Assembly: GCA_041177965.1 (NCBI GenBank) | Contig: JBEGWF010000102.1 | Span: 1 to 64,000, forward strand | DNA: 64,000 nucleotides | Direction: 5' to 3' | DNA from: SXXZ01 sp041177965 | Lineage (GTDB): Bacteria; Verrucomicrobiota; Verrucomicrobiia; Limisphaerales; UBA9464 | Shown: positions 1 to 9,343 of the stretch, in pieces | Numbering within the stretch: position 1 is the stretch's first letter | How the letters are laid out: the number at the start of each line of letters is the position of its first letter | Translations under genes and position numbers: made by a program | Notes under the pieces: generated by a model | Databases searched by the model: none | The model's input: the letters and a program-made list of their open reading frames with translations, nothing else | What the model was told of the DNA's origin: nothing

Positions 1-760
1 CGCCGGGCAGGGGTGTCGTGCCGAGGATGCGACCGTCGGTGGTCATGCGCGTCAGATGCTGCTGGTCGCTCATGGCGATGAGCAGCGTGCTCTCGCCGGA
101 ACGGGAGACATCGATCATCCCACCATGCGGTCCCCAATGCACGATGCCGCCTTCGGCACCGCCGAAGATCCGTCGGAACTCCCCGTCGGCCCCGTAATGC
201 AGGATGTAATCGCGGCCGTAGCCATCGAGCACGAAGAACTCGCCGTTGGTCTGGTGAAGGGTCCAGGAGGGTCGGTACTCGTCGGGCTTGGGATACTTGC
301 CGGTATTCTGCGGCAACGACCATTCCCGGAGGATCGTGCCATCGAGCGTGGTCTTGAAGACCTGATGCCGTTGGAGATCGGTCAGGTAGAGCACCTCCCG
401 GGTGCCCTCGGTCACCAGCGACAGACCGTGGGCTCCGGGGAACTGCGTGCCCCATTTGTGGACCAGGCGCCCTTTCCGGTCGTACACGATGACGTTGTTC
501 TTTGTCTCGTTGGTGAAGAGGAGGAGGTGCCCTTCACGGTCGACGACCAGTCCATGGCAGTCGTTGACCGGCGTCGAGGCACCCAGGTCGCCCCAACCGG
601 GCACGACGCGGTAGCGGAAGTCGCCTTGCCCGAGGATCGGTGTCTCCGCCGCTCGCACCCACGGAAAGGCCGTGGCGGCCAGCGCGGTGGCGGTGGCGGC
701 GTGGAGGCCCTTCCGCAGGAAGGTGCGCCTGGAATCGGGGATCATCGAGGTGGGGATCAT
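1..760 (-). CDS. Tat-exported NHL-type beta-propeller protein (3' part beyond window)
   Basis: The frame is open from an ATG at 760 to the window edge, so about 253 residues of a longer protein are visible. The N-terminus carries a twin-arginine signal (DSRRTFLRKG near residues 9-18, then an Ala-rich core ending WVRAAE), so the product is probably exported folded. The mature part shows repeated strands of the kind found in NHL/6-bladed propellers: NDCHGLVVDREGHLLLFT, NNVIVYDRKGRLVHKWG, AHGLSLV and a further blade around YILHYGADGEFRRIFGG. A second in-frame ATG at 745 would still leave the Tat motif intact. It lies 70 bp downstream of the next minus-strand gene, which also encodes an exported protein, so the two may be co-transcribed. 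Enzymatic activity cannot be told from this fragment; the fold assignment is moderately sure. Confidence 0.72.
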   Translation of the reverse strand, partial: MIPTSMIPDSRRTFLRKGLHAATATALAATAFPWVRAAETPILGQGDFRYRVVPGWGDLGASTPVNDCHGLVVDREGHLLLFTNETKNNVIVYDRKGRLVHKWGTQFPGAHGLSLVTEGTREVLYLTDLQRHQVFKTTLDGTILREWSLPQNTGKYPKPDEYRPSWTLHQTNGEFFVLDGYGRDYILHYGADGEFRRIFGGAEGGIVHWGPHGGMIDVSRSGESTLLIAMSDQQHLTRMTTDGRILGTTPLPG

Positions 761-830
761 GGGAGAAAGGCGATGGAGTCTCCGGGAGGTGGTCCATGGG
801 CGGGTGCGAGGGCGCGTCGCGGGTCCACGC

Positions 831-3299
831 TCAACGGCCCACCCGCGCCGGGGTGCCTCGGGTCTTGAAGGTCACGGTGACCTTCGGAGCCGTGTCGCCC
901 TGGAACTCGCAGTCGAAGGTCACCGGGTTGGATCCGGGTTGCATCGGGGGCAGGGCGGTCTTCAGCGGGAACGACTGGAGCGGATTCCCCTTCGCATCGT
1001 AGAGGCGCACGATGGCGTCGCTTTCCAGCAGCAGCGATTGACCCGCCTGGATCTCGACCGGGATCTCCAGGGTGGCGGAGCGGTTGATCTCCCATTTCGG
1101 ATTGCGGATCGAACCGCCTTTGCCGGCCACCCGCAGCTTGAGTTGCAGGGGTTGTCGGGCATCCGGGTTGGCCACGTCCCACTGGGCCGAGGTCGGTTCG
1201 CCGGGTTGTCGGACGAGTTGCTCGTGTTGGAAATCGGCCGAGTCGTGGAAGGGGAAGAGGTTCCAAGCGCCGTCGGCGACCGACTCGAGGTGGAACTCCC
1301 GCTTGGGATTGCGCAGGGCCTCGCGCTGTTCGGCGCTGAAGACGCCGGCGCGGCGGGCCTTCTCCCATTCGCGGAGGGCATCGAGGATCGCACCGCTCTC
1401 CGGGTTCTTGCGCAGGGCGTCGAGCGAGGTGGCCAGGGCGAAGCCGGAATCGAAGCCGGCCGAACGGGCCAGCATCCACTCCATGTCGGACAGGCAGGTG
1501 GCCGCCCGCAGCAGGTACCAACCGAGCATCTTCGGGATGAAGTTCCGCTCGCAGAAGGCCTGATTGTTGATCCGGTATTCCTGCATGCTGTCGCGGAAAC
1601 CGCCGTACCAGGGTTCCCCCCAATTGCAGTAGCTGTTGATGTGCCAGTAGAAATGGGACAGGGGCGGGCTGGTGCCGTTGATCACCGTGTGGTCCAGGTT
1701 CTTGTAGAATTCCAGGGCGAAGAGCTCGTTGCCGTAGGTGCCCTCGCCGGGGGCCAGGCAGCCTTCGTGGCCGTCGAAGTCCATGTGGCTCAGCCCCGTG
1801 GCGTTGAAGACGCGGGCCAGGTTGTGGGCGATCTCGCGCTGCAGTTCGAGGTTCGGGAAGAACACCTTGTAGGCGTGGTCCATGAGCTTGCCCACCGGGG
1901 CGCCCGGGGCGTGGGCCGCGGCGGTCGTGCCGTAGGCGCCGCGCTGACAGTCGAGCAGCAGCCAGGGGGCGTTGGTGGAGACCGAGCGGTACCGGACGAG
2001 TTCCTTGCCGATCACCACGGTCTGGAGTTCGTTGCCCAGGCGGTTGGTGAAGTACTCCGGCGAGGCCACCGGCAAGGTCTGGGTCGTGGCGTCCACGGCC
2101 GCGGTCAGCGCGCTGTCACCGGTCCGGCAGAGGCGCGTATCGGGTTCGGGCGTGATGTAGGGATCGTGGGTCTGGATGAAGTTCGACAGGGTGTGTGCCC
2201 CGAGGCGCACGCCGGCGGCCTTTGCCTTGTCGGCGCAGGCCTTGAGCCCGGCGATGCCGCCGGGGAAGAACTTGGGGTTGGGTTCGTAGTGGCCCCAGCT
2301 CTTGAAGGCGTTCTCGTGGTACAGGCTCACCAGGTTGGCCCGCTTCACGTAGCCCAGCATCTCATCGATGTTGGTCTCCGAGAAATTGGCGATGAGGTAC
2401 GAGCGTCCACGTTCCGGGGACATCTTGGCCCACACCCCGTCGATGAGCGGGTGCGGCAATCCCTCGGCGACCTCGATCCGTCCCAGGGTCTCCAGCGCCC
2501 GCGCCTCGGGGCATCCGAAGAGGGCGATCTTCGAGCCGATCACCGTTTCTCCGGGCACCGCCGGCACGGGCATGTTGGGTGCGCGCTTTCCCCAGACGGC
2601 GATCCGACGCGGCCGGGAGCGGTCCATCGAGTAGGCCTGCAGCACGCTGCCGAAGTCGGTCTGCCGGGCGCCGAAGGGTCGATCGGCGCTGCCCTCGTCG
2701 TTCTCGGGATAGCCGCCGAGGGTCTTGATGTTCAGGGCCTGCAACCCCAGGGCGTAGGAGTCGTCGCGGACCACACCCACCACTTCGCCGACGGTCTTGC
2801 GGATGCGGGTGGGGTAGGGGCCCCAGAGGGCCAGGTCGGCCGCCCCGGCCGGAGTCACCTCGGTCAGTTCCAGCGTCAGGTGGGTGGGCTTGGCCAGTGC
2901 CCGTACCGTCGCCGTCATCCCGGCCTTTCCGTATTTCAGGGTCAGTCGATGGTCGGCCGCGTCCCAGGTCGCGCCGTCGGGCGCGTGCAGGGTTCCGCCG
3001 CTGCGGAGACTCAGGACCGGGGCGGGCTGGCGCGGGGCGAGGTAATCCTGTCCGTCGGATTTCCGGGAGAATCCGACCAACGACCCGTCGGTGCCCACGA
3101 GAAGGGTCGAAGACTCGGTCTCCAGCCGCACCAGCGCCGACGGGGTATCCGCGCCTCGGGACTCCTGGATCGGCAGGGTTGCCAGCACGGCTGCGGCAAC
3201 GAGTATCCAACACCCCGGAACCATCAGGATCCGGTGGATCCATGACGGGTATCGGATTGGATGCGGTGCGGAGTCGGGACGGAGGCACATGGGCCCCAT
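831..3299 (-). CDS. large secreted protein, putative glycoside-hydrolase-like barrel
   Basis: An 822-residue frame. A hydrophobic signal segment (GCWILVAAAVLATLP) lies at about residues 29-43, so the ATG at 3224 (MVPGCWI...) is a better export start than the ATG at 3299; neither has a strong ribosome site. Residues ~50-250 look like a beta-sandwich; the middle part (SYLIANFSETNIDEMLGYVK, SLYHENAFKSWGHYEP, VRLGAHTLSNFIQTHDPY, MDFDGHEGC) has the alternating strand/helix and acidic or aromatic strand ends of a TIM barrel, with D/E residues in SHMDFDGHEG as candidate catalytic positions. The C-terminal ~150 residues are again beta-rich. This is consistent with a carbohydrate-active enzyme, but I do not recognise the family. 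Upstream of the NHL-type protein on the same strand. Confidence 0.7.
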   Translation of the reverse strand: MGPMCLRPDSAPHPIRYPSWIHRILMVPGCWILVAAAVLATLPIQESRGADTPSALVRLETESSTLLVGTDGSLVGFSRKSDGQDYLAPRQPAPVLSLRSGGTLHAPDGATWDAADHRLTLKYGKAGMTATVRALAKPTHLTLELTEVTPAGAADLALWGPYPTRIRKTVGEVVGVVRDDSYALGLQALNIKTLGGYPENDEGSADRPFGARQTDFGSVLQAYSMDRSRPRRIAVWGKRAPNMPVPAVPGETVIGSKIALFGCPEARALETLGRIEVAEGLPHPLIDGVWAKMSPERGRSYLIANFSETNIDEMLGYVKRANLVSLYHENAFKSWGHYEPNPKFFPGGIAGLKACADKAKAAGVRLGAHTLSNFIQTHDPYITPEPDTRLCRTGDSALTAAVDATTQTLPVASPEYFTNRLGNELQTVVIGKELVRYRSVSTNAPWLLLDCQRGAYGTTAAAHAPGAPVGKLMDHAYKVFFPNLELQREIAHNLARVFNATGLSHMDFDGHEGCLAPGEGTYGNELFALEFYKNLDHTVINGTSPPLSHFYWHINSYCNWGEPWYGGFRDSMQEYRINNQAFCERNFIPKMLGWYLLRAATCLSDMEWMLARSAGFDSGFALATSLDALRKNPESGAILDALREWEKARRAGVFSAEQREALRNPKREFHLESVADGAWNLFPFHDSADFQHEQLVRQPGEPTSAQWDVANPDARQPLQLKLRVAGKGGSIRNPKWEINRSATLEIPVEIQAGQSLLLESDAIVRLYDAKGNPLQSFPLKTALPPMQPGSNPVTFDCEFQGDTAPKVTVTFKTRGTPARVGR

Positions 3300-3603
3300 G
3301 GAACCCCAGTGGCGGTGCCGGAGTCAGCGAAATCTCGCCGAGCCTTCGACTTCCGGGGTGCCGCCGCCGAAACGGTTCGGGGAACTTGCGTTACAAAGAA
3401 AAATCATTCGGCATGAATTTTTTCCGTATGTGACGGCTACCGCAGGGCGGAACATCCCGCCCTGTTGCCTGAGGGAGCGGGCCACGACCGGGTCTTTTCC
3501 GGACATCCATCCGTCCCTCAAGGTTGCCCGGAATCCCGCCGATGGGCTTGTTGTACGAAGTCGGGTCTTCGGAGCCGGTCTGTTCCTGATGAAGCCAGCC
3601 GAA

Positions 3604-3609
3604 TATACT
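3604..3609 (+). promoter_or_regulatory. candidate -10 element before the orphan sigma-region-4 gene
   Basis: TATACT matches the sigma-70 -10 consensus at five of six positions in an otherwise GC-rich stretch, 42 bp upstream of the ATG at 3652. No convincing -35 is present at 16-18 bp (TGTTCC is the nearest candidate). If real, it would favour the ATG at 3652 over the one at 3589. Confidence 0.25.
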
Positions 3610-3651
3610 GTGAACGATCATGTCCCGGTTCCCGCTCGGGACAGGAACCCC

Positions 3652-3975
3652 ATGAAGGCCCGGTTGCCCATCGGCAACTTGGAGGACTCCGAGGATTGGA
3701 ATGCCAGTCTTCGGGCCGTCCAGAAGGCCGTCCCGCCGATGCATTGGCAGATCTTCGAGAGGTACCTGATGGAGAACCTCTCGTCGCGTCAGGTCGCCGA
3801 GGAGTTCCAGACCACCCATTTCAACGTACGCGTGATCTCCCATCGCATCCGGAAGCGGGTGCAGGAGCACTTGGAACTGCTGCGCGGCTCCGATTCGAAC
3901 GATGGCACCGGCGGTCGAACCGGTTCGACCGCCCCCACCTCGGCCCCACCGCTTCCGGCGACGGGGACGCGGTGA
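3652..3975 (+). CDS. orphan sigma-70 region 4-like HTH protein
   Basis: Encodes 107 residues. Residues 16-78 resemble region 4 of ECF-type sigma factors: a helix (WNASLRAVQKAVPPMHWQIF), the scaffold helix YLMENLSSRQVAEEF, and a recognition-helix-like NVRVISHRIRKRVQEHLELL. No region 2 (the -10-binding, core-binding half) is visible upstream in any forward frame, so it is either a stand-alone DNA-binding regulator or the remnant of a sigma factor. The last 30 residues are low-complexity Gly/Ser/Thr/Pro. The ATG at 3652 follows CAGGAA at a reasonable distance; an in-frame ATG at 3589 would add 21 residues. It is flanked by divergent and convergent minus-strand genes, so it stands alone. Sigma-like origin is likely; function unknown. 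Confidence 0.6.
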   Translation: MKARLPIGNLEDSEDWNASLRAVQKAVPPMHWQIFERYLMENLSSRQVAEEFQTTHFNVRVISHRIRKRVQEHLELLRGSDSNDGTGGRTGSTAPTSAPPLPATGTR

Positions 3976-4216
3976 CAGCGGGTGTTCCGCCCCGCATCGA
4001 AGATCTCGATGACGCGAGGGGTCCGTGCGGCTTCGGACAAATTCCGGACCGCCTTGCCGTCCTCGACTTCCGCCCATGTGCCGTCGGGTGGTCGCCGACA
4101 TGCGCCCGGATCGTTGCCTCCCCGACCCATGCTCCCACGGGCCCACGGCCGCGGACCACCGTTCGGTTTTCGATGGACCGTGGGCGGGATTCCCGCGGCG
4201 GCGAATGCGCCCAGCA
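3976..4216. other. intergenic stretch without recognisable genes
   Basis: These 241 bp lie between the end of the orphan sigma-region-4 gene and the end of the convergent DUF1501 gene. Reading frames here look like GC-driven shadows (Arg/Pro-rich, no motifs). No hairpin with a T tract was found. Confidence 0.4.
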
Positions 4217-5668
4217 CTAGGCCAGAATGCCCCGAATGACCTCGCCCTCGACGTCGGTCAGTCGGTAGTCGCGGCCCTGGAAGCGGAAGGTGAGCCGCTC
4301 ATGGTCGAAGCCCAATTGGTGCAGCAGGGTGGCCTGCAGGTCGTGGACGCTGACCTTGTCGCGGGCCACCGAAAAGCCGAGTTCGTCGGACTCGCCGTAC
4401 ATCATGCCGCCACGGATGCCGCCTCCGGCCACCACCATGGAGTAGCAGTCCGGGAAGTGGTCCCGGCCCAGGATCGCTCCCTGGGCGGTGCGTCCCTCGC
4501 GGAAGGGGGTGCGCCCGAACTCGCCGCCGAGCACCACCAGCGTGTCGTCGAGCAGGCCCCGCTGGCGGAGGTCCTTGAGCAGGGCCGCCACCGGGCGATC
4601 CATCGTCCGGCACTTGTTGGTCAGACCGTCGCGGATGTCCTCCGAAGGGCCCGTGCCGTGGAAGTCCCAGCCCCAGTCGAAGAGTTGCACGTAGCGGACA
4701 CCCTGTTCGACCAACCGGCGGGCCAGCAGGCAGTTGTTGGCGAAGCTCGATTCCCCCGGCTTGGCGCCGTAGGCCTCGAGGGTCGCGGGCTTCTCACGGC
4801 CGATGTCCATGACCTCGGGTACCGACACCTGCATGCGGAAGGCCAGTTCGTACTGGGCGATGCGGGTGGAGGTCTCGGGATGGCCCAGTTCGCTGGCCTG
4901 CATCTCGTTGAGGTCGCGCAGGGTGTCCAGTCCCATGCGTCGGACCTCGCGGTCCATGCCGGCGGGGTCCGAGGCGTAGAGCACCGGGTCCCCCTTCGAC
5001 CTGCATTGGACCCCCTGGTAGATGGAGGGAAGGAACCCGTTGCCGAAGGAGTTCTTGCCGCCGTTGGGCTGCACGCCGCTGGAGATCAGCACCACGAATC
5101 CCGGCAGGTTCTGGTTCTCGGTGCCCAGCCCGTAGGTGACCCAGGCGCCGATCGAGGGGCGTCCGGGGCGGGGGGATCCGGTGTACACCAGCAGCTCGGC
5201 CGGCGCGTGGTTGAACTGGTCGGTGTTCATCGACCGGATGACGCACAGTTCATCGGCCACCGTCTGCAGGTGGGGCAGGGCGTCGGAGAGCCACACGCCC
5301 CCCTCACCATGTCGGGTGAAGGTGCGCGGGGTTCCCAGGAGTTTGGGTGTCCCGGAGGTGAAGGCGAAGCGCTTGCCCTTCAGGAAGGCGTCGGGGCAGT
5401 CCTGACCGTTGCGCTTCACCAGCTCGGGCTTGTAGTCGAACAGGTCGAGGTGGGGCGGTGAGCCGGTGAGATGCAGGTAGATGACGCGCTTGGCGCGGCC
5501 GGGAAACCGTGGGCCGCGTGCCATCAGGGGCGAGGGGACCGGCGCCGCCGTGGCCGGCAGGGATCCCCTGAGGAGGGACCCCAGCGCGATGGCTCCCAGT
5601 CCATGGGCGCTTCGGCCGAGGAAGTGTCGCCGTGTGAGGGCCTGCAGGGCTTCGATCTTGGGATTCAT
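4217..5668 (-). CDS. DUF1501 domain-containing Tat-exported protein
   Basis: 483 residues, the usual size of DUF1501 proteins of Planctomycetota and Verrucomicrobiota. A twin-arginine leader is plain: LTRRHFLGRSAHGLGAIALG at about residues 12-31. The body has the family's alkaline-phosphatase-superfamily-like blocks: KRVIYLHLTGSPPHLDLFDYKP, SDALPHLQTVADELCVIRSMN, FVVLISSG, QLFDWGWDFHG and VVLGGEFGRTPF, ending with the typical DLQATLLHQLGFDHERLTFRFQGRDYRLTDV. Members are found beside PSCyt1/DUF1549/DUF1553 proteins, as here: this gene starts 25 bp after the PSD1 gene ends. The pair is probably one transcript and acts outside the cytoplasm, by inference in polysaccharide breakdown; the biochemical role of the family is not established. 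Confidence 0.93.
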   Translation of the reverse strand: MNPKIEALQALTRRHFLGRSAHGLGAIALGSLLRGSLPATAAPVPSPLMARGPRFPGRAKRVIYLHLTGSPPHLDLFDYKPELVKRNGQDCPDAFLKGKRFAFTSGTPKLLGTPRTFTRHGEGGVWLSDALPHLQTVADELCVIRSMNTDQFNHAPAELLVYTGSPRPGRPSIGAWVTYGLGTENQNLPGFVVLISSGVQPNGGKNSFGNGFLPSIYQGVQCRSKGDPVLYASDPAGMDREVRRMGLDTLRDLNEMQASELGHPETSTRIAQYELAFRMQVSVPEVMDIGREKPATLEAYGAKPGESSFANNCLLARRLVEQGVRYVQLFDWGWDFHGTGPSEDIRDGLTNKCRTMDRPVAALLKDLRQRGLLDDTLVVLGGEFGRTPFREGRTAQGAILGRDHFPDCYSMVVAGGGIRGGMMYGESDELGFSVARDKVSVHDLQATLLHQLGFDHERLTFRFQGRDYRLTDVEGEVIRGILA

Positions 5669-5693
5669 GCGGTTGGGGGCGGAGGTCCGGGCC

Positions 5694-8600
5694 TCAGCGT
5701 TTCATCAGGAATTCGTCGAGGTTGAGGAGCACGTTGGCCACCGAGGTCCAGGCGGCCGCCTCCGGGGCCTCCAGACCCCGAGGGAGCGCTCCGATCGGCT
5801 CGGTGGCCAGGCGTCTGGCCTTGTCGGGCTCGGCCGTGAAACGCTGACGGCTGCGCTCGAGCAGGGTCCGGAGGGTCTTGGATTCATCGACCGAAGGTTC
5901 GCGGTGGAGGCACCGCTGGAACCCTTCCCGCAGGCGTTGCCCGTCGTTGCCCGTCGTCTGCGCCATCCGCCTGCCCAGGGCCTGGGCTGCCTCGACATAG
6001 ACCGGATCGTTGAGGGTGACCAGGGCCTGCAGCGGGGTATTGGACCGCTCGCGACGGACCTGACACACCTCGCGGTTGGGGGCGTCGAAGGTGGCCATCG
6101 AGGGGTACGGGTTCGAGCGGCGCCAGGTGGTGTAGAGCCCGCGGCGGAAGCGGTCCTCGCCGGAGCTGGTCTCCCAGTCGGTGCCGCTGCCGAAGGCGGC
6201 CGTGAGTCCCAGCTTCGGCTGTGCCGGTTTGACCGGCGGTCCGTGCATGCGGACGCTCAGCAGGCCGCTCACGGCCATGGCCTGATCGCGGATCGTCTCG
6301 GCCGGCAGGCGGAACCGCGGACCGCGCGCCAGCAGTCGGTTCTCGGGGTCCTGGGCGAGGGCGTCGGGCGTCACCTTCGAGGATTGCCGGTAGGTCGCCG
6401 AGGTCACCATCAGGCGCAGCAGGTGCTTGAGATCCCAGCCGCTGTCCATCAGTTCGACGGCCAGCCAGTCGAGGAGTTCCGGGTGCGAGGGCAACTCGCC
6501 CTGCGAGCCGAATTCCTCGCTCGTGCGGACCAGTCCGATACCGAAGACGGATTCCCACAGGCGGTTGGCGACCACACGGGCGGTGAGGGGGTTCCGGCGG
6601 TCCACCAGCCAGCGGGCCAGTTCCAGACGACCGGGGCGCGGGGTTCCGGAATCCGGTCCGAGGGCCGAGGGGAGCCCCTCCGACACCTCATCGCCCAGGT
6701 TCATCCAGTTGCCCCGCAATTGAAGGCGGGTCTTGCGGCGATCCTTGCCGGCCAGTTCGCGCAGCACGGGAACCGTGGTGTGCGGCTTGAGTTCGGAGCG
6801 TTGGCGCTGCAGCGAGGCCAGACGGTCCCGCTCGGGCTGGAGGCGTGGGGCCACCGCCCGGTGGTGCTTGGCCACGGTCGCGTTCTCGGCGGCGGTCCGC
6901 GCCGAATCGGGCCGGGAGAGCGCCGCGAGCACCTGGGCCGGGGTCCGGGCGATCTCCACCGCCCGGTCGTCGGTGGCGCACGAAATCCGGAGGCTCCCCG
7001 AAGCGGGGGAATCCTTCCGTGAGAAGTGCTCCAGCGTGACGACCAGGTTGGAGCCCGGTCCCACCTGGAAGGGATGCTTGGGTACGAGGGTCAGGAGGCG
7101 TCGCTGGTCGGGGCGTGACGCGACCGCCCAACCCTTCTTGGCCGGATCCGGATTGTTGATCACCAGCGAAGCCTCGAATCCCGGGGTCTCGACATCGGCC
7201 ACGGCGAGGCCGAACTCGACCGGACGGGAGGCGTCGGGTGAGAGATCCCGGCTGGGCTTGGGAGGGTCGGCCACGACCTGGTCCCAGACGGGCGCCCGAT
7301 GTTCGTCGAGCAGCACGACCCGGAACCCGCTCAGGCGTTCCCCGGATCCGTCGGTGCGGTTCCAGATCGCCAACCGGTCGATGGACGCGGCCTCCCGGAG
7401 GTCGACCTCCCACCACGGATCGGTGGAGGTCTCGGTGTGGGTGGTCGAGCGGGCCCCGTTGAAGTCGCCATTGGTGTTCCCGTCGATGGCCAGTCGTGCC
7501 GGCCCCTCGAAGGCGGTGCTGCTCTGACGCGCCTCGCCTCCCCGGGCCAGGTTCTTGTCGCCCTGGAAGACCTGCACCTCGGCCAGCGACAGGATGCGTT
7601 CCTTGCCGGGCAGTTCGATGCGTACGATGCGGGCCTTCGGGACGAGGGCCTTCTCGGGCACGATGCGGGCCTGCACCCGGCTCAGCACGAAATCGCCGTC
7701 GGTGTCGCCGGGCAGCACCTCCAGACGCACGGCTTGGATCGTCCGGGCCTCGGACGAGGGCAAGGTCACGACCGAGGCCTCGGACTTGGCGCCCGGCTTC
7801 AGCAGAACGTCGCCGCTGTCCAAGACGGTGGGCGCGGTCCCGGTGCGTGCGACGGCCCGGGATGGGCGGAGGGCGTGCCAACCGACCGGCTTCGAGATGC
7901 GGGCCTCCCAGAGCCTCTGGTCGCGTTCGAGCTCGGGCGTGGGGCGCGCGAGGGCGGCCTCGAGGCGCGAGATCTCGGTGTCGAGCCGGGCCTTGGACCG
8001 CTTCTGTTCCTCGCTGAAGAGCGGCAGCACGGGGCTCTCATCACCCCGGTCGGCGTCGGCGGTGTTGTTCAGGATGGCGAAGAGCCGGAAATACTCCTCC
8101 TGCGTGATGGGGTCGTACTTGTGGTTGTGGCACTGGGCGCAGGCCATCGTGGTGCCCATCCACACCGCCATCGTGGTGTTGACACGATCGACCAGCGCCA
8201 CGTTGCGGAACTCCTCGTCGTTCGTGCCGCCCTCGTTGTTGGTCATCGTGTTCCGATGGAAGGCCGTGGCGATCAGCTGCTCCTCGGTGGGCTCGGGCAG
8301 GAGGTCGCCGGCGAGCTGCTCCAGCGTGAACACGTCGAAGGGCTTGTTGGCGTTGAAGGAGCGGATGACGTAGTCGCGGTAGGCCCAGATGGTGCGGGCC
8401 GGGTCGTCGGCATAACCGCTGGAGTCGGCGTACCGCGCCAGGTCGAGCCACAGCCGGGCCCAATGCTCGCCGTAGGCGCTGGAGGCGAGCAGTTCATCGA
8501 CGATCCGTTCATGGTCGCGTACCGGTCCAACCGCCGGCCGTGCCATCGGGGGCAACCCGGTGAGGTCGAGGCTCGCCCGCCGCTCGAGCGCCGCGGGATC

Positions 8601-9146
8601 GGCCTCGGGGTTGGGCTTCAGGCCCTCCTGCTCCAATCGGGCCAGGATGAAATGGTCGATCGGATTGCGCGGACGATCCGAGCCCTTCACCGCGGGTACC
8701 GGCGGCCGCGACGGCGCGACGTACGCCCAGTGCCGGGCATAGGCGGCGCCCTGACGGATCCACTCGGTCAGCGCGGCCCGATCTGCTGCGGACAGGGTCT
8801 TTCCCGAGTCGGGCGGGGGCATCCGGTCGTCGGGATCCGTCGAGGTGATGCGGCGCACCAGTTCGCTCTGTTCAGGATGCCCGGGCTTGATGGCCGCGGT
8901 GCCGTTCTTCTCGGAGTAGGCCGCATCGGGCAGGTCGAGACGCAGGGCCTTCTTTCCGGGTTTCCCGCCTCCGGCATCGGGGCCGTGGCATTGGAAGCAG
9001 TTCTCCGAGAGAATGCGCCGGATATCGCGGTTGAAATCGAGTGCGGCCGGAGCGGCCTCCAGAGCGAGCGACGCGATGAGCCACGGGACCCATGGGGCGA
9101 CGCGTGCGAGGCGGAGGCCGTTCGGAATCGAGGATCGTGAACCCAT
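5694..9146 (-). CDS. PSD1 and planctomycete cytochrome C domain protein with inserted discoidin-like module
   Basis: 1150 residues. After a signal segment (residues ~19-34) comes PSCyt1 with one haem c site, C50-F-Q-C53-H54, within DFNRDIRRILSENC. DUF1549 (PSCyt2) follows at about residues 158-370 (NPIDHFILARLEQEGL, LSLTGLPP-type block, YGEHWARLWLDLARYADSSGY). Residues ~500-625 form a discoidin/F5-8-type-C-like module (IVRIELPGKERILSLAEVQV, GGEARQSSTAF, WWEVDLREAASIDRLAIWNR). DUF1553 (PSD1) fills about 830-1115 (RLELARWLVDRRNPLTARVVANRLW, FRLPAETIRDQAMAVSGLL, NTPLQALVTLNDP, DEFLMKR at the end). Upstream partner of the DUF1501 gene. Electron transfer coupled to an extracellular enzyme is inferred only. 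Confidence 0.93.
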   Translation of the reverse strand: MGSRSSIPNGLRLARVAPWVPWLIASLALEAAPAALDFNRDIRRILSENCFQCHGPDAGGGKPGKKALRLDLPDAAYSEKNGTAAIKPGHPEQSELVRRITSTDPDDRMPPPDSGKTLSAADRAALTEWIRQGAAYARHWAYVAPSRPPVPAVKGSDRPRNPIDHFILARLEQEGLKPNPEADPAALERRASLDLTGLPPMARPAVGPVRDHERIVDELLASSAYGEHWARLWLDLARYADSSGYADDPARTIWAYRDYVIRSFNANKPFDVFTLEQLAGDLLPEPTEEQLIATAFHRNTMTNNEGGTNDEEFRNVALVDRVNTTMAVWMGTTMACAQCHNHKYDPITQEEYFRLFAILNNTADADRGDESPVLPLFSEEQKRSKARLDTEISRLEAALARPTPELERDQRLWEARISKPVGWHALRPSRAVARTGTAPTVLDSGDVLLKPGAKSEASVVTLPSSEARTIQAVRLEVLPGDTDGDFVLSRVQARIVPEKALVPKARIVRIELPGKERILSLAEVQVFQGDKNLARGGEARQSSTAFEGPARLAIDGNTNGDFNGARSTTHTETSTDPWWEVDLREAASIDRLAIWNRTDGSGERLSGFRVVLLDEHRAPVWDQVVADPPKPSRDLSPDASRPVEFGLAVADVETPGFEASLVINNPDPAKKGWAVASRPDQRRLLTLVPKHPFQVGPGSNLVVTLEHFSRKDSPASGSLRISCATDDRAVEIARTPAQVLAALSRPDSARTAAENATVAKHHRAVAPRLQPERDRLASLQRQRSELKPHTTVPVLRELAGKDRRKTRLQLRGNWMNLGDEVSEGLPSALGPDSGTPRPGRLELARWLVDRRNPLTARVVANRLWESVFGIGLVRTSEEFGSQGELPSHPELLDWLAVELMDSGWDLKHLLRLMVTSATYRQSSKVTPDALAQDPENRLLARGPRFRLPAETIRDQAMAVSGLLSVRMHGPPVKPAQPKLGLTAAFGSGTDWETSSGEDRFRRGLYTTWRRSNPYPSMATFDAPNREVCQVRRERSNTPLQALVTLNDPVYVEAAQALGRRMAQTTGNDGQRLREGFQRCLHREPSVDESKTLRTLLERSRQRFTAEPDKARRLATEPIGALPRGLEAPEAAAWTSVANVLLNLDEFLMKR

Positions 9147-9343
9147 GGTATCTTGGTGATGGATGGCAGACTATGGCCCCGATCCGTCCGCGCCAAAGCG
9201 AAAACAAGACGAACGGAAACGCGATGAGCTCCCGGTTCCCGGAGGGAAGCCCACGGAGCGGTTCGTCCGGAGACGGGGTGCACGATGCGCTCCTCGGGGT
9301 CCGGTTGACCGGTGGACGCCGTTTCCCCACGCTTTGCGCTGCC

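Noticed and set aside
672..3245. An 857-residue plus-strand open frame opposite the secreted barrel-like protein
   Set aside because: It is the antisense shadow typical of high-GC DNA (Gly/Val/Arg/Gln-rich, no motifs), whereas the minus strand shows a signal peptide and consistent protein sequence.
3300..3651. A missing sigma region 2 in another frame upstream of the orphan region 4 gene
   Set aside because: All three forward frames were read; none shows the DAEDLxQE-like or WLYRIA-type helices of region 2.
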